64,000 nt of DNA from an uncultured Clostridia bacterium (GCA_947302715.1 CAMYVY010000008.1:1-64000), one strand, 5' to 3'. Shown: positions 8,447 to 18,393, counted from the first letter of the stretch. The notes: generated by a model from the sequence alone, not told the origin. Numbers and translations: made by a program.

Positions 8447-10150
8447 TTATTTCACGCTGTTAACAAGAGCGTTCCATGTATTTACTCCCACTGCCGATTC
8501 TCCTCCGAACACAAAGCCGGCTTTGATGGAGGATTTATAAATAGCAGGAAAGCTCGTATTCTGCATGGCTTTATCGTCAGCCAGTATCAATACCGATCTA
8601 TGGAACCCACAGAAGGCCGCGCCGGAAAGTGCATCCGGGAAGCTCTGACTTGTTGCAACCCCCATATTGTTTGCTGAAAGACCATGCTCAATTCCCCATT
8701 TTGCTATGGCGGCGCTTGTTGCAGCGCCGTTATTTCCCCAGAGTCTTTCTCTGATGGAAATATCGTTCATTTCAAGCTGCGCCTCCACGTACTGACTAAC
8801 GGCTCCGGTTCCACCTACGATGATTACGTTTCTTATTCCCAATTCATTCAATGCAGAAAGTACTTCACCGGAGAGCTCTCTTCCTCCATCCACGAGTAGT
8901 ATCGGATAGCCCTTAGCATATGCAATAGGCGCAACAGAAAGTGCATCCTTGAAGCTTGAATTGGTTGCTATCACCGCTGTCCCCTCCGATGACCAAAGAC
9001 CCGCTCCGGCAAGAGCGAGCTCAGCGCTGGTTCCTGTCGAGGTGCTACCCCTTATGCGCCTTGCTTCCACCCCGGTTACCGACTCTATTTCAGACTGAAC
9101 GCCTTCGGATACCGCAAATGGTCCTCCTGCTATGAATATTCTTGATGGTCTTAGATTTTCCAATACTGACGCAACCTGCTCAGGCATTTTATTTCCATCG
9201 GTTATGATTACAGGAGCATCAAAGAGTCCCGCCAAACCCGAGGCCGAAAGCGCATCCTTAAAGGTTGAACCTGAAGCAATCACCACGGTTCCACCCCTTG
9301 TGGAAAATCCTTCGCTAACGATTTCCTCCATAGTATCGTACCGACCTACACCATATAGCCTGCTCCACACATTCGATGCTTCTGGAGTCTCAGGCTCCCG
9401 TGGAACATATATATTGGTCGCTATATACTTATATGTGCTCAGGTTGTCTATTGAACCAACTAAGGTTTCGCTTATGGGCTGTACTCCGTATGCCATCGGC
9501 GAGTTCCAGCCTCCAAATTCAACGTTGTTACTTGCAGTATTGTACGCAGAATCCACCGCATAAATAGTAATATTGCCGTTGGTATCTTTGTCGTAATGTG
9601 TTAGGAGTACCGCATGAGGAAACCCTCGAACAGCCCATCCATGAGCTGCAATCCCCTCAGGATGCTCATCCAGAAGCTTGCATATAAGCGCAAGCTTGTC
9701 GGAGTGATTCGTCGGAAAGGCAGCGTTTCTTACGTGATAGGTTCTGCTTCCATACGAATAATAAAAGTCGAGCTTCATGCTGTTATGTGTTGACCCATCA
9801 TCGTATGCTGCTATTTGCCGGAGGCTCCCTGTTCCGCCATTTCGTTCCATCGGGTTTATGTCGTTTTTGATGCCCGACCAATCCATATTGTCCAGGAAGG
9901 CGCGCCTCCTAAGCATATACATATTTGCGGACAAATAACAATCGCCGCTCCTGTAATTCTCAACGCGATACATCTCCGTAGCAGCCGAAGAATTGATATA
10001 TGCCATAGCAGTCGGAGCAGCCTCCGCGCTATAAACCTTGCTCATAAGCGGATTAAAACCACCCGGTAAAAGCAGAGTGACAAATAGTGCAATACTAATC
10101 GCTATGGCAATTGCTTTTTTTCCTTTTCTCATAATTTCTATCCCAATCAT
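8447..10150 (-). CDS. Secreted C39-like peptidase with cell-wall-binding repeats
   Basis: A signal peptide (about residues 1-42) leads to a C39-like papain-fold domain of about 200 residues: a Cys in RSGDCYLSANMYML, a His in FPHAVLLTHYD and an Asp in IYAVDSAYN make a plausible Cys-His-Asp triad. The C-terminal ~310 residues hold three cell-wall-binding repeat 2 modules (WSRLYGVGRYDTMEEI; VIASGSTFKDALSASGLAG; VIIVGGTGAVS), which attach clostridial proteins to surface polymers. The start at 10150 has AAAGGA; an internal ATG at 10132 has a poor site. A surface cysteine protease is likely, but the substrate is unknown. Confidence 0.82.
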   Translation of the reverse strand: MIGIEIMRKGKKAIAIAISIALFVTLLLPGGFNPLMSKVYSAEAAPTAMAYINSSAATEMYRVENYRSGDCYLSANMYMLRRRAFLDNMDWSGIKNDINPMERNGGTGSLRQIAAYDDGSTHNSMKLDFYYSYGSRTYHVRNAAFPTNHSDKLALICKLLDEHPEGIAAHGWAVRGFPHAVLLTHYDKDTNGNITIYAVDSAYNTASNNVEFGGWNSPMAYGVQPISETLVGSIDNLSTYKYIATNIYVPREPETPEASNVWSRLYGVGRYDTMEEIVSEGFSTRGGTVVIASGSTFKDALSASGLAGLFDAPVIITDGNKMPEQVASVLENLRPSRIFIAGGPFAVSEGVQSEIESVTGVEARRIRGSTSTGTSAELALAGAGLWSSEGTAVIATNSSFKDALSVAPIAYAKGYPILLVDGGRELSGEVLSALNELGIRNVIIVGGTGAVSQYVEAQLEMNDISIRERLWGNNGAATSAAIAKWGIEHGLSANNMGVATSQSFPDALSGAAFCGFHRSVLILADDKAMQNTSFPAIYKSSIKAGFVFGGESAVGVNTWNALVNSVK

Positions 10151-10221
10151 TCTTTTCCTTTAGTTTCCGTTATCGTTTTCACCCTTGTCGTATATTATAA
10201 CATATTCATACTGTGTAAAAG

Positions 10222-10267
10222 CGTGAAAAAGCAAAAAATGAAGAGCAGCCTCAATTGATGAGGCTGC
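10222..10267 (-). terminator. Rho-independent terminator after oppA1
   Basis: On the minus strand GCAGCCTCA-TCAATT-GAGGCTGC forms a stem at 10245-10267, followed by a broken T-run. It lies 45 bp after the oppA1 stop and ends the opp operon. Confidence 0.8.
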
Positions 10268-10312
10268 CCAATGAATCATTTTACCATTCAATTAGTCAAT
10301 TAGCGGTAATGA

Positions 10313-12091
10313 TTAACGACCGAACTGGCAATCGTTGTTTCCGGATACGGTTGTCCACATCTCGAGCATGTTGATTGGGTCGTTGAAGTCAGCGATCCAA
10401 CCTTCACGAGCAAAGTCGAAGTTTCCGGCTTTACGTTCTTCGAGGAATACATTCCAGTCTTGCTGCTGGATGGTAAGCTCGATTCCAAGTGTAGCCAAAT
10501 CCTGCTGGATGGACTCTGCAATTGCGATATGTCCTGATGTTGTATTTGTCAGATACTCGAGCTGAATCGGTGTATCTGCAGAAAGTGTTCCGTCATCATC
10601 GAACTGATATCCTGCGGACTTGAGGAGTGTCCTTGCTCTTTCTGCAACTCCCTCAGGATCGTTCGTTACACCCATTCCATCAAAGTAACCATTTTCAGGA
10701 TCATCGTTAAAAATTCCGCCATTGCCATCAGCCATTCCATAAGGAATGAAGGATGTTGCTATAACCTGGCCTGTCTGTCCGATATTCTCGCAGATATAGT
10801 CACGGTCAATCATGATTGTGAACGCTTCTCTCATGCAAGCTGCCTGCTCAGGAGTCTTGCCCTCAAAGATTGCGCTCTTGCAGTTGAATGCTACATAATA
10901 TGTACCGAGCTCATCAACAATATGGAATTCCGGATTGTCAAGGAGTGATGCAACTTCGTCCGTAGGTACGGAGTCAGCAAAATCAAGGTCTCCTGCGTTA
11001 TATGCTGCATAGATTGCTGTATCGTCAGCAGAGAGCATGTACTCAAGCTTTTCTACAGTAACCTTATCTGCATCATACCAATACGGGTTCTTCTCATATG
11101 TCATTGATGTATCGTGATTCCAACCTGTGCAGACATAAGCACCGTTGGATACGAATCCTGCCTCCTGGCACCAGCCGCCCGGGCTTGTCTGCCAATCAGC
11201 ATAGCCTTCTACTGCGGACTGCTTTACAGGGAAGAATGTCGGGAACGCCATGAGGTCTTCCATGTATGCGCAGGGTGCATTCAGTGTGAATACGAATGTT
11301 GTTGCATCCGGTGCAGATACGTCGATATCCGGGAATCCCTTGAAATTATCGAACATATAAGCATAGTCAGCACCTGTTTCATCACTTGCGGCACGCTTCC
11401 AAGAATAAACAAAGTCATTAGCGGTGAGATCCGAACCGTCTGACCACTTGAGACCTTCCTTAAGCTTTACCGTGTATGTGAGACCATCATCACTTACTTC
11501 ATAGCTATCTGCACAAGCAGGTACAGGAACTCCCGTGGAATCATAAGTATAGAGTCCGGAGAAGGAGTTAGCTGCAAGGCATGCACCGTCAACGGAACTG
11601 TTGAGAGCCGGATCAAGATAATCAGGTTCACTGGACAGGTTCAGTCTAAGTGTGTCAGAGCCATTTGACATCTTTGTGTACATGAAGAACTTTGTTGCAT
11701 ATGGGTTTGAATAGATTCCGTCAACATAATCCTTCTGCAGATAAATGTCATTGTAGTAGTAGATTGGAATTACGCACTGAGTAGCCATAAGAATGTCCTC
11801 AGCCTGGTGCATAAGTTCTACACGATGTGCGAAGTCTGTTTCAGATTTAATCTGTGCAATCAGATCATCATACTGTGACCATGCTCCAACAGGGTCAATA
11901 AATGATTCGCCTACGAGTGTTGCAGCATCAGGAGCTTCTCCTGCTTCCTCAGTTGCTTCTTCCGTAGTTTCTTCGGTTGCTTCTTCGGTCGCTTCGTTAC
12001 TTCCACCACTGTTGGAATTATTGTTGCCACCGCAGGCAGCAAGCGAGAATACCAAGAGCAGTGAAAGCAGAACTGCAATAAATTTCTTCAT
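10313..12091 (-). CDS. oppA: Oligopeptide-binding lipoprotein, apparently circularly permuted
   Basis: A lipoprotein (lipobox SLAAC) with a Glu/Thr-rich linker, then a peptide-binding domain of the SBP_bac_5 family. The order is unusual. Residues about 58-141 (WSQYDDLIAQIK; VELMHQAEDILM; DGIYSNPYATKFFM) match the C-terminal end of the neighbouring OppA2 (WADTYDMLISKIK; YELMHKAEDLLM; KGFYSNPIGFKYFM). The normal N-terminal part starts only at about residue 146 (LSSEPDYLDPALNS). The protein then stops at GNNDCQFGR, where OppA2 continues for about 110 residues. The reading frame is continuous, with AGGAGG nine bases before the ATG at 12091 and a terminator after the stop, so it looks expressed. 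It is the last gene of the opp operon. Confidence 0.9.
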   Translation of the reverse strand: MKKFIAVLLSLLLVFSLAACGGNNNSNSGGSNEATEEATEETTEEATEEAGEAPDAATLVGESFIDPVGAWSQYDDLIAQIKSETDFAHRVELMHQAEDILMATQCVIPIYYYNDIYLQKDYVDGIYSNPYATKFFMYTKMSNGSDTLRLNLSSEPDYLDPALNSSVDGACLAANSFSGLYTYDSTGVPVPACADSYEVSDDGLTYTVKLKEGLKWSDGSDLTANDFVYSWKRAASDETGADYAYMFDNFKGFPDIDVSAPDATTFVFTLNAPCAYMEDLMAFPTFFPVKQSAVEGYADWQTSPGGWCQEAGFVSNGAYVCTGWNHDTSMTYEKNPYWYDADKVTVEKLEYMLSADDTAIYAAYNAGDLDFADSVPTDEVASLLDNPEFHIVDELGTYYVAFNCKSAIFEGKTPEQAACMREAFTIMIDRDYICENIGQTGQVIATSFIPYGMADGNGGIFNDDPENGYFDGMGVTNDPEGVAERARTLLKSAGYQFDDDGTLSADTPIQLEYLTNTTSGHIAIAESIQQDLATLGIELTIQQQDWNVFLEERKAGNFDFAREGWIADFNDPINMLEMWTTVSGNNDCQFGR

Positions 12092-12224
12092 TCTTCTCAT
12101 ACCTCCTATTTGTTAAACAATAATAGCTTAATAATAGCCTTTGCCTTTATATATAACCCGTTGGGATTACATATCTCTTTTGCTTTAACGCATTATTGCG
12201 CAAAATCGTTCTATAATTATAATC

Positions 12225-13184
12225 CTATTTGACCCAACATGCAACCTGATGATTGTTTCCTCTATCAGTCAGTTCAGGGCATTCCTCCGCGCACTTTTCC
12301 GTAGCAAATCTACAGCGAGTTCTGAATGGACATCCTGACGGTTTGTGGAGCGGACTTGGAACATCTCCTTCAAGGATTATTCTCTGTCTATTTCTCGTCA
12401 CATCGGGATCCGGTATCGGAACTGCAGATAAAAGCGACTCCGTATACGGATGAATAGGATGCTCGTTAAGCTCGTCTGAATCTGCAATCTCCACAATCTT
12501 CCCTAGATACATTACGGCAATTCTGTTCGAAATGTGGTGCACAACCAAAAGGTCATGTGCGATAAACAAATACGCAACTCCGAGCTTTTCCTGGAGTTCC
12601 TCAAACATATTTATTACCTGAGCCTGAATCGATACATCAAGCGCAGATACCGGTTCATCGCAGATAATGAACTGCGGGTCGACCGCGAGTGCCCTCGCTA
12701 TTCCTATACGCTGTCTCTGTCCACCTGAAAATTCGTGGGCATATCTTCTGGCATGTTCCGCATTAAGACCAACAAAGTTCATGAGTTCCAATATCTTCTC
12801 ACGTCGTTCTTTTTTGTTGGAACAAAGCTTATGAACATCAAGTGGCTCCCCTATTATGTCCTCTACCGTCATACGCGGGTCCAAGGACGAATAGGGATCT
12901 TGGAATACCATCTGCATTTGTTTACGCATGGCAGTGATGTTCTTGTCCGTAACTTCTTCTCCATCAAAGATTACATGTCCGTCCGTCGGCGTATAGAGGC
13001 GAAGGATTGAACGTCCGGCGGTGGTCTTACCACATCCGGATTCTCCTACCAAACCCAGGGTTTCTCCCTTTCCGATGGTAAAACTGATATCGTCAACCGC
13101 CTTTAGCGGCTTGGTCTTTCCGAATCCTACTTTTATGGGGAAATATTGTTTAAGGTTTCTTACCTCAAGCAAGGTTTCACTCAT
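12225..13184 (-). CDS. oppF: Oligopeptide ABC transporter ATPase OppF
   Basis: Walker [15 protein letters not shown]-loop MVFQDPYSS, signature [16 protein letters not shown] and Walker [13 protein letters not shown] are all present, followed by the C-terminal oligopeptide-transporter extension with Cys residues ([15 protein letters not shown]), which binds an Fe-S cluster in some homologues. It is 319 residues. The ATG at 13184 is favoured, nine bases after GGAGG; it overlaps the oppD stop by 8 bp. It powers peptide uptake together with OppD. The 123 bp between this gene and oppA1 hold no clear terminator. Confidence 0.95.
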   Translation of the reverse strand: MSETLLEVRNLKQYFPIKVGFGKTKPLKAVDDISFTIGKGETLGLVGESGCGKTTAGRSILRLYTPTDGHVIFDGEEVTDKNITAMRKQMQMVFQDPYSSLDPRMTVEDIIGEPLDVHKLCSNKKERREKILELMNFVGLNAEHARRYAHEFSGGQRQRIGIARALAVDPQFIICDEPVSALDVSIQAQVINMFEELQEKLGVAYLFIAHDLLVVHHISNRIAVMYLGKIVEIADSDELNEHPIHPYTESLLSAVPIPDPDVTRNRQRIILEGDVPSPLHKPSGCPFRTRCRFATEKCAEECPELTDRGNNHQVACWVK

Positions 13185-14187
13185 TTTCACTCACCTCCCC
13201 ACCTTCCTCATTAACTGCATCCCTAACATTTATCCAGCAAGACGCCTTGTGGTCGTCATTAATCGTGAGTTCCTCCGGAACATCCGTAAGACATATCTTC
13301 ATAGCCTCATCACAACGAGGACAAAACGCACAGCCTTTCGGAAGATTTAGCATATTTATTGGAGTTCCCTCTATAGGAACCAGCTTCTCCTTCATATTGC
13401 TTACATTCGGAATCGATCTGAGAAGGCCCTTGGTATATTCATGCTTGGGATTGTAGAAAATCTCACGGGCTGTACCGCGTTCGCATATACGACCACCGTA
13501 CATTACAACTATGTTATCGCACATATCGGCGATTACTCCCAGATCATGCGTTACAAGAATCACAGCCATTCCAAGTTGCTTTTGAAGCGACTGAATAAGT
13601 TCCAGAATCTGTGCCTGAATCGTAACGTCAAGTGCAGTCGTCGGTTCGTCCGCTATCAAAATATCCGGCTCGCAAGCCAGAGCCATTGCAATCATTACCC
13701 TTTGACGCATACCACCGGAATGCGCGAATGGGTACTGTTTCATACGCTTTTCGGGTTCGTTTATTCCTACGAGTTCCAAGAGTTCCTTAACTCTGGCATC
13801 AGCCTCTGCGCCACGTCTATCCGTATGGAGAACAACGGCTTCCTTCATCTGATCGCCGATAGTAAACACCGGATTCAAGCTGGTCATCGGATCCTGGAAT
13901 ATGATGGAGCAATTCTTTCCTCTAAATCCCTGCATCTGTTTTTCCGACCAGGTGGTTAAATCATCACCCTTAAAAAGGATCTTTCCTCCGGTAATCCGCC
14001 CGGTATCTGCAAGTATCTGCATGATTGAATATGCTGTAACTGACTTACCCGATCCGGACTCACCTACGATACCGAGTATCTCGCCGGGATCCAAATCAAA
14101 GCTTACACCGTTAACCGCCTGAACTTCCCCTGCCTCCGTAAAAAATGATGTGTGGAGGTCTTGTACGCTTAGTAATTTCTCGCTCAT
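13177..14187 (-). CDS. oppD: Oligopeptide ABC transporter ATPase OppD
   Basis: Walker [15 protein letters not shown]-loop [12 protein letters not shown], signature [16 protein letters not shown], Walker [13 protein letters not shown] and H-loop LVTHDLG are present. The C-terminal oligopeptide/dipeptide extension has [14 protein letters not shown]. It is 336 residues from the ATG at 14187, six bases after AGGAGG; a TTG at 14193 inside that spacing is less likely. It is the partner ATPase of OppF and ends inside the oppF start region. Confidence 0.95.
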   Translation of the reverse strand: MSEKLLSVQDLHTSFFTEAGEVQAVNGVSFDLDPGEILGIVGESGSGKSVTAYSIMQILADTGRITGGKILFKGDDLTTWSEKQMQGFRGKNCSIIFQDPMTSLNPVFTIGDQMKEAVVLHTDRRGAEADARVKELLELVGINEPEKRMKQYPFAHSGGMRQRVMIAMALACEPDILIADEPTTALDVTIQAQILELIQSLQKQLGMAVILVTHDLGVIADMCDNIVVMYGGRICERGTAREIFYNPKHEYTKGLLRSIPNVSNMKEKLVPIEGTPINMLNLPKGCAFCPRCDEAMKICLTDVPEELTINDDHKASCWINVRDAVNEEGGEVSENE

Positions 14188-14197
14188 AATCAACCTC

Positions 14198-15280
14198 CTA
14201 TTTCTTTAGCTTTGGATCAAAGGCATCACGAAGACCATCGCCAAGCAGGTTAAGGCTCAGCACAATCAAGCAGATGACTATCGCAGGGAATACAAGCTTA
14301 TATGGATAACTCTGCAAGCCCTCACGAGCGGCATTTGCAAGAGACCCTAATGAAGGCATGGGTGCCTTAACTCCGATACCAACAAAGCTCAGGAAGCTTT
14401 CTGTAAATATTGCCGAAGGAATTTGAAGGGCTGTGGAAATGATGATTACCGACAAGCAGTTCGGCAGAATATGCTGTCTTATGATTCTGCCCGGTTTCGC
14501 CCCTATCGACCTTGCTGCAAGAATATATTCATTTTCCTTTATGGATAGAATCTGACCACGTATAAGTCTCGCCATGCCTACCCAATAGAGCAATCCAAAT
14601 ACGATGAAGAGACTCACCATATTTGTTCCCAGTCTGGCAAGCAAGCTTCCGCTCGGGAATTTGAGCACCTCGTTTAAGACCACAGATAGAAGAATAATCA
14701 TCAGCATATCGGGGAGCGAATAAATAATGTCCACGATACGCATCATTATGATATCGACCCGTCCTCCAAAATAACCCGATATGCTTCCGTATAGCATTCC
14801 AATTATGAGAACGATGATCGATGCGAAGAAGCCGATGAACAGCGATATTCGCGTAGCATAAACCACACGAACAAAATAGTCTCGACATTGCTCATCGGTA
14901 CCGAAAATATGCGGAAACCTCTGCCCCCCCTCGTCTATAAATTTTTGTTCCATCTTGCTGTAAGTAAACGGAGCAAGGTTCTTTGCTCCCTTGTCACGAA
15001 TACCGTTTACGGAAAGAATCTCCTCATAGCTATATGGAACGATTGCAGGTGCAATAATAATCGTAATCAAAATAATTGCGATAAGTACAATACTAAGAAC
15101 CGCAAGAGGGTTCTTCATGAGCTTACGCATGCCATCCTTAAAGAAGGTCGTGCTCTCGCTCATAACATCTTGTTGACGTTTTTCCTCATCCGTAGCTTTT
15201 TCAAATTGTCCCTTGGAGAATTTATTGAGATCAATCTGCAAACTGAGAGGATGTTTTTTAGGCATTGTATTACTTTCCAT
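14198..15280 (-). CDS. oppC: Oligopeptide ABC transporter permease OppC
   Basis: An inner-membrane permease of 360 residues. A soluble N-terminus of about 55 residues precedes TM1 (LAVLSIVLIAIILITIIIAP), an OppC_N-type region, then five more TM segments. The permease EAA-type loop is AARSIGAKPGRIIRQHILPN. AAGGAGGGG precedes the ATG at 15280. It pairs with OppB to form the pore and is 10 bp from oppB. Confidence 0.95.
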   Translation of the reverse strand: MESNTMPKKHPLSLQIDLNKFSKGQFEKATDEEKRQQDVMSESTTFFKDGMRKLMKNPLAVLSIVLIAIILITIIIAPAIVPYSYEEILSVNGIRDKGAKNLAPFTYSKMEQKFIDEGGQRFPHIFGTDEQCRDYFVRVVYATRISLFIGFFASIIVLIIGMLYGSISGYFGGRVDIIMMRIVDIIYSLPDMLMIILLSVVLNEVLKFPSGSLLARLGTNMVSLFIVFGLLYWVGMARLIRGQILSIKENEYILAARSIGAKPGRIIRQHILPNCLSVIIISTALQIPSAIFTESFLSFVGIGVKAPMPSLGSLANAAREGLQSYPYKLVFPAIVICLIVLSLNLLGDGLRDAFDPKLKK

Positions 15281-15290
15281 ATTCCCCTCC

Positions 15291-16202
15291 TTAATCGTAT
15301 TTGATTCTTGGATCGACGAGCTTATAGAGAAGATCGCAGATCAAGTTTGCAATAACCATGAGCGACGCCAAGAAAATCGTCGTCGCCATTATCAATGTAT
15401 AATCTCTGTTGGTAATAGCTCCAACAAATTTGCTACCAAGTCCTCCAACAGTGAAGATGGTTTCTATAACCATGGATCCTGTGATGATGTATGCAATCTG
15501 CGGGCCGGCATAGGTGATTACCGGAATAAGGGAATTTCTGAGCGCATGCTTGAAGATCATCTTGAATTTTGAAACACCCTTTGCTCTTGCAGTTCTGATA
15601 TAATCCTGCGAAAGAGCGTCCAGCATACTTGTCTTTGATAACCTGGTTATATATGCCATCGGGTACGCCGAAAGCGCAAGTACAGGCAAGAAATAATTAT
15701 GGCTGTTTGCGCTCCAAACCGGAACCCACTGAAGCTGGATACAGAAGACCAGGAGAAGAAGCGTTGCCAAGATAAAACTCGGAACCGCCGTAAAAAGCGT
15801 AGAGAAAAATACTATCAATCTGTCCGGAAGTTTGTTTCGCATAAGAGCCGCGGTGCTACCAAATACAGTACCAAGAAACAGAGCGACAATCATGGCCGAA
15901 ATACCGAGCCTTGCGGATATTGGAAATGACTCAGCTATTATGGCTTTAATTTCGCGTCCATTCTTAAGAGATACACCAAAGTCGCCGTGAAGTAGATTCT
16001 TCATGTATAGAATGAATTGCTCACCAACAGGCTTGTCCAGATTGTATCTTGCATTTAGCGCCTCTATCGTAGCCTCACTAAGTGCCTTTTCTCTGTTAAA
16101 CGGACCACCCGGAACAGCATGCATCAAGAAAAATGTGATAGCGCATATTACGAATACCGTTAGTATTGCAAGCAAAATACGCTTCACAACATATTTCCCC
16201 AT
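15291..16202 (-). CDS. oppB: Oligopeptide ABC transporter permease OppB
   Basis: A permease of 303 residues with six TM segments (MGKYVVKRILLAILTVFVIC at the start) and the loop ARAKGVSKFKMIFKHALRNS for ATPase contact. The ATG at 16202 has GAGGAG nine bases upstream and gives the family-typical start; the frame opens further to 16229 without one. The gene has its own promoter (16294-16322), separate from that of oppA2. Confidence 0.95.
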   Translation of the reverse strand: MGKYVVKRILLAILTVFVICAITFFLMHAVPGGPFNREKALSEATIEALNARYNLDKPVGEQFILYMKNLLHGDFGVSLKNGREIKAIIAESFPISARLGISAMIVALFLGTVFGSTAALMRNKLPDRLIVFFSTLFTAVPSFILATLLLLVFCIQLQWVPVWSANSHNYFLPVLALSAYPMAYITRLSKTSMLDALSQDYIRTARAKGVSKFKMIFKHALRNSLIPVITYAGPQIAYIITGSMVIETIFTVGGLGSKFVGAITNRDYTLIMATTIFLASLMVIANLICDLLYKLVDPRIKYD

Positions 16203-16293
16203 ATTGACATCTCCTCTCTCGTAAACCACTTCATTTATATCTGAATTCCCCGAAATTTCAGAATAAACTTTGCTATTTTATCGCGTTAAACTG

Positions 16294-16322
16294 ATTATAG
16301 AAGAATAATCAATAAAAAGCAA
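16294..16322 (-). promoter_or_regulatory. Sigma-A promoter of oppBCDF-oppA1
   Basis: Minus strand: -35 TTGCTT (16317-16322), 17-bp spacer, -10 TATAAT (16294-16299). It lies in the 188-bp gap between oppA2 and oppB, where no terminator is visible, so the distal genes can be transcribed both from here and from oppA2. Confidence 0.7.
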
Positions 16323-16390
16323 TGTAATTACTCTTTTAACAGCAATTACAACTCATGTTCTTAAAAAAATTAGTCTCGTCAACATATTAT

Positions 16391-18235
16391 TTAATCAATT
16401 GTTGTGTTCATGAAATATTTGAATCCTATCGGATTGGAATAGAAACCCTTAACATGTTCGTTAATCATATAGATATCGGTGAAATAGAAGAGAGGACAAA
16501 TACATCCCGTCTCCATAAGTAAATCCTCCGCTTTGTGCATAAGCTCGTATCTGAACACCTTGTTCGGCTCATTTTTGATTTTGGAAATCAACATATCATA
16601 TGTGTCTGCCCAGGTTCCGTTCTCTATCTTTTCCTTATATCCAAGGTCGGTCAGATCCAAATTGTAAATAGAGATATCACTGTGATCACCTCTACCAAAC
16701 TGAACGTCATTATTTCCTGCAACCGTAGTCCATATTTCGAGGAAACAAATCGGATCGTTGAAATCGGAAATCCAACTGTTACGTGCTAGTATATAATCGC
16801 CATTGTTTCTCGATGTCATGAAGGATGAAAAGTCCTGCTCAATGAGATTCAATTCAATTCCAACACTGCCAAATGCTTCACTCAGATATTCACCAATTGC
16901 CTGGTGTCCGCTTGATGTATTATAGAGATATGTAATCGGCGGGAAGTTCGTAAAGGTCCCCGTACTCTCATCATATTCGTAGTATTTTTTCAGTATTTCA
17001 ATGGCTTCTTTCTCGTTGCTTTCCTTAGCGCCTTCCGAAACATCATAATATGCTCCGGAATTCTCGTAGAACTCCTTGCCATCCGCGTCGACAACCCCCA
17101 TAGAAACAAAAGTAGATGCCGGAAGTTGTCCCGCAAGCGTTATCTCATTCACGATATAGTTTCTATCTATCAATAGTCCCAAGGCTTTCCTTATTTCGGC
17201 TTTGGCTTTCTCCGCATCATTCCCCGACAAGTCACTGTTTGCGGGGAGTATGTTTCTGTTCACATTCCAGCATACATAATAGGTTGCCGCCTGGCCAACC
17301 TCTTTAAAGGCATCGGGATATTCCGTTTTAAGTTCAGCAATCTGATCGATTGGAACATCATCGATAAACTGCCATCCCCCGGTCTTGAAGTTGCCAAGCA
17401 TATTGGCGGAATCCTCCGTCAAGTTAAACACAACGTTTTGCATTGTTACGGAATTTGCATCATAAAAGTCCGGATTCTTCTCCAAACGTATTTCACTATT
17501 ATGATTCCAGGACTTCATCACATATGGTCCATTGGAAACAAATGTTGATTGATCGGATGCCCATTCTGCGTTTGAGGCCACATCCTCCCTCACGGGGAAG
17601 AACGGCGGAAGCGCAAGCAGCTCATCCCAATATGTACATTCGGTCACCAAGGTTACCTCCAAGGTTCTCTCATCGGTAGCCTTTACATTCAATTCGGCAG
17701 AAGGGTCACCGGAATTATATCCATCTATTACATCAAAGAGATAATAATAAGCTCCACCTGTTTCGGATTGACTCGCTCTCTGCCAAGCATAAACAAAATC
17801 GTTAGCAGTAACCGGTTGTCCGTCGGACCATTTAAGTCCCTCTTTAAGTTGATATGTATAAGTTATAGTTCCATCATCATTGCTTTTTCCTTCAACAAGC
17901 CTCTCTGCGGAGTCAGCAATTACGGTCAGATTACCATCTGCATCCTTTCCCCATTTGGCAAGCCCGGAAAAGAGATGAACAAGCATGGTCGAACCATCAA
18001 CCATCGAGTTAATCGCGGGATCCAGGCTGGCGGGTTCTGCAGCCAATGATACTGAAAGAGTTGTTGGATCAAGCTGAACCTCTTCTACTTCCGGAGTCTC
18101 TGTCTCTTCGGTTTCAGTCGATTCATTACTGTTGGAATTATCACTGCTTCCATTTCCTCCACAGGCAGCGAGGGAAAATACCAAGAGTAGAACCATAACA
18201 ACGGTTAAAATCCTATTAATGCGGGATTTCTTCAT
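16391..18235 (-). CDS. oppA: Oligopeptide-binding lipoprotein OppA (normal order)
   Basis: A 614-residue lipoprotein (lipobox SLAAC near residue 24) with a Ser/Asn/Glu linker, then the SBP_bac_5 peptide-binding domain in the usual order: start at LAAEPASLDPAINSMVDGS, core WSDGQPVTANDFVYAWQRA, late region SWISDFNDPICFLEIWTTVA, and an ending of about 110 further residues containing YELMHKAEDLLM and KGFYSNP. It captures peptides outside the cell and delivers them to OppBC. AAAGGAG precedes the ATG. It is the first gene of the opp operon, transcribed divergently from a DeoR-type regulator. Confidence 0.94.
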   Translation of the reverse strand: MKKSRINRILTVVMVLLLVFSLAACGGNGSSDNSNSNESTETEETETPEVEEVQLDPTTLSVSLAAEPASLDPAINSMVDGSTMLVHLFSGLAKWGKDADGNLTVIADSAERLVEGKSNDDGTITYTYQLKEGLKWSDGQPVTANDFVYAWQRASQSETGGAYYYLFDVIDGYNSGDPSAELNVKATDERTLEVTLVTECTYWDELLALPPFFPVREDVASNAEWASDQSTFVSNGPYVMKSWNHNSEIRLEKNPDFYDANSVTMQNVVFNLTEDSANMLGNFKTGGWQFIDDVPIDQIAELKTEYPDAFKEVGQAATYYVCWNVNRNILPANSDLSGNDAEKAKAEIRKALGLLIDRNYIVNEITLAGQLPASTFVSMGVVDADGKEFYENSGAYYDVSEGAKESNEKEAIEILKKYYEYDESTGTFTNFPPITYLYNTSSGHQAIGEYLSEAFGSVGIELNLIEQDFSSFMTSRNNGDYILARNSWISDFNDPICFLEIWTTVAGNNDVQFGRGDHSDISIYNLDLTDLGYKEKIENGTWADTYDMLISKIKNEPNKVFRYELMHKAEDLLMETGCICPLFYFTDIYMINEHVKGFYSNPIGFKYFMNTTID

Positions 18236-18300
18236 CTCAATACTTCTCCTTTAACAAAGAAAATATAATTTGTAATAAAAAGCATAAGTTGATACGATTA

Positions 18301-18329
18301 ATGATAACTCAAAACCATATAAAAATCAA
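18301..18329 (-). promoter_or_regulatory. Sigma-A promoter of oppA2
   Basis: Minus strand: -35 TTGATT (18324-18329), 17-bp spacer, -10 TATCAT (18301-18306), in the region shared with the divergent DeoR-type gene. Confidence 0.65.
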
Positions 18330-18345
18330 AACAGCTCATAATGTC

Positions 18346-18393
18346 GCTTTTTGTTGCTTTATGTTGAATTCTGTGGTATAAAAAAACTATAAA
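18346..18393 (+). promoter_or_regulatory. DeoR-gene promoter with 10-bp direct repeat
   Basis: The direct repeat GCTTTTTGTT / GCTTTATGTT (18346-18355, 18356-18365) abuts a promoter with -35 TTGAAT (18364-18369), 18-bp spacer and -10 TATAAA (18388-18393). The repeat lies just behind the oppA2 promoter as well. DeoR-family repressors bind such A/T-rich direct repeats, so it may be a shared operator (inference). Confidence 0.45.

Noticed and set aside
10313..12091. OppA1 as a frameshifted or truncated pseudogene
   Set aside because: The frame is open throughout, has a signal peptide and good start, and contains the block usually found at the C-terminus. Only the order is changed.
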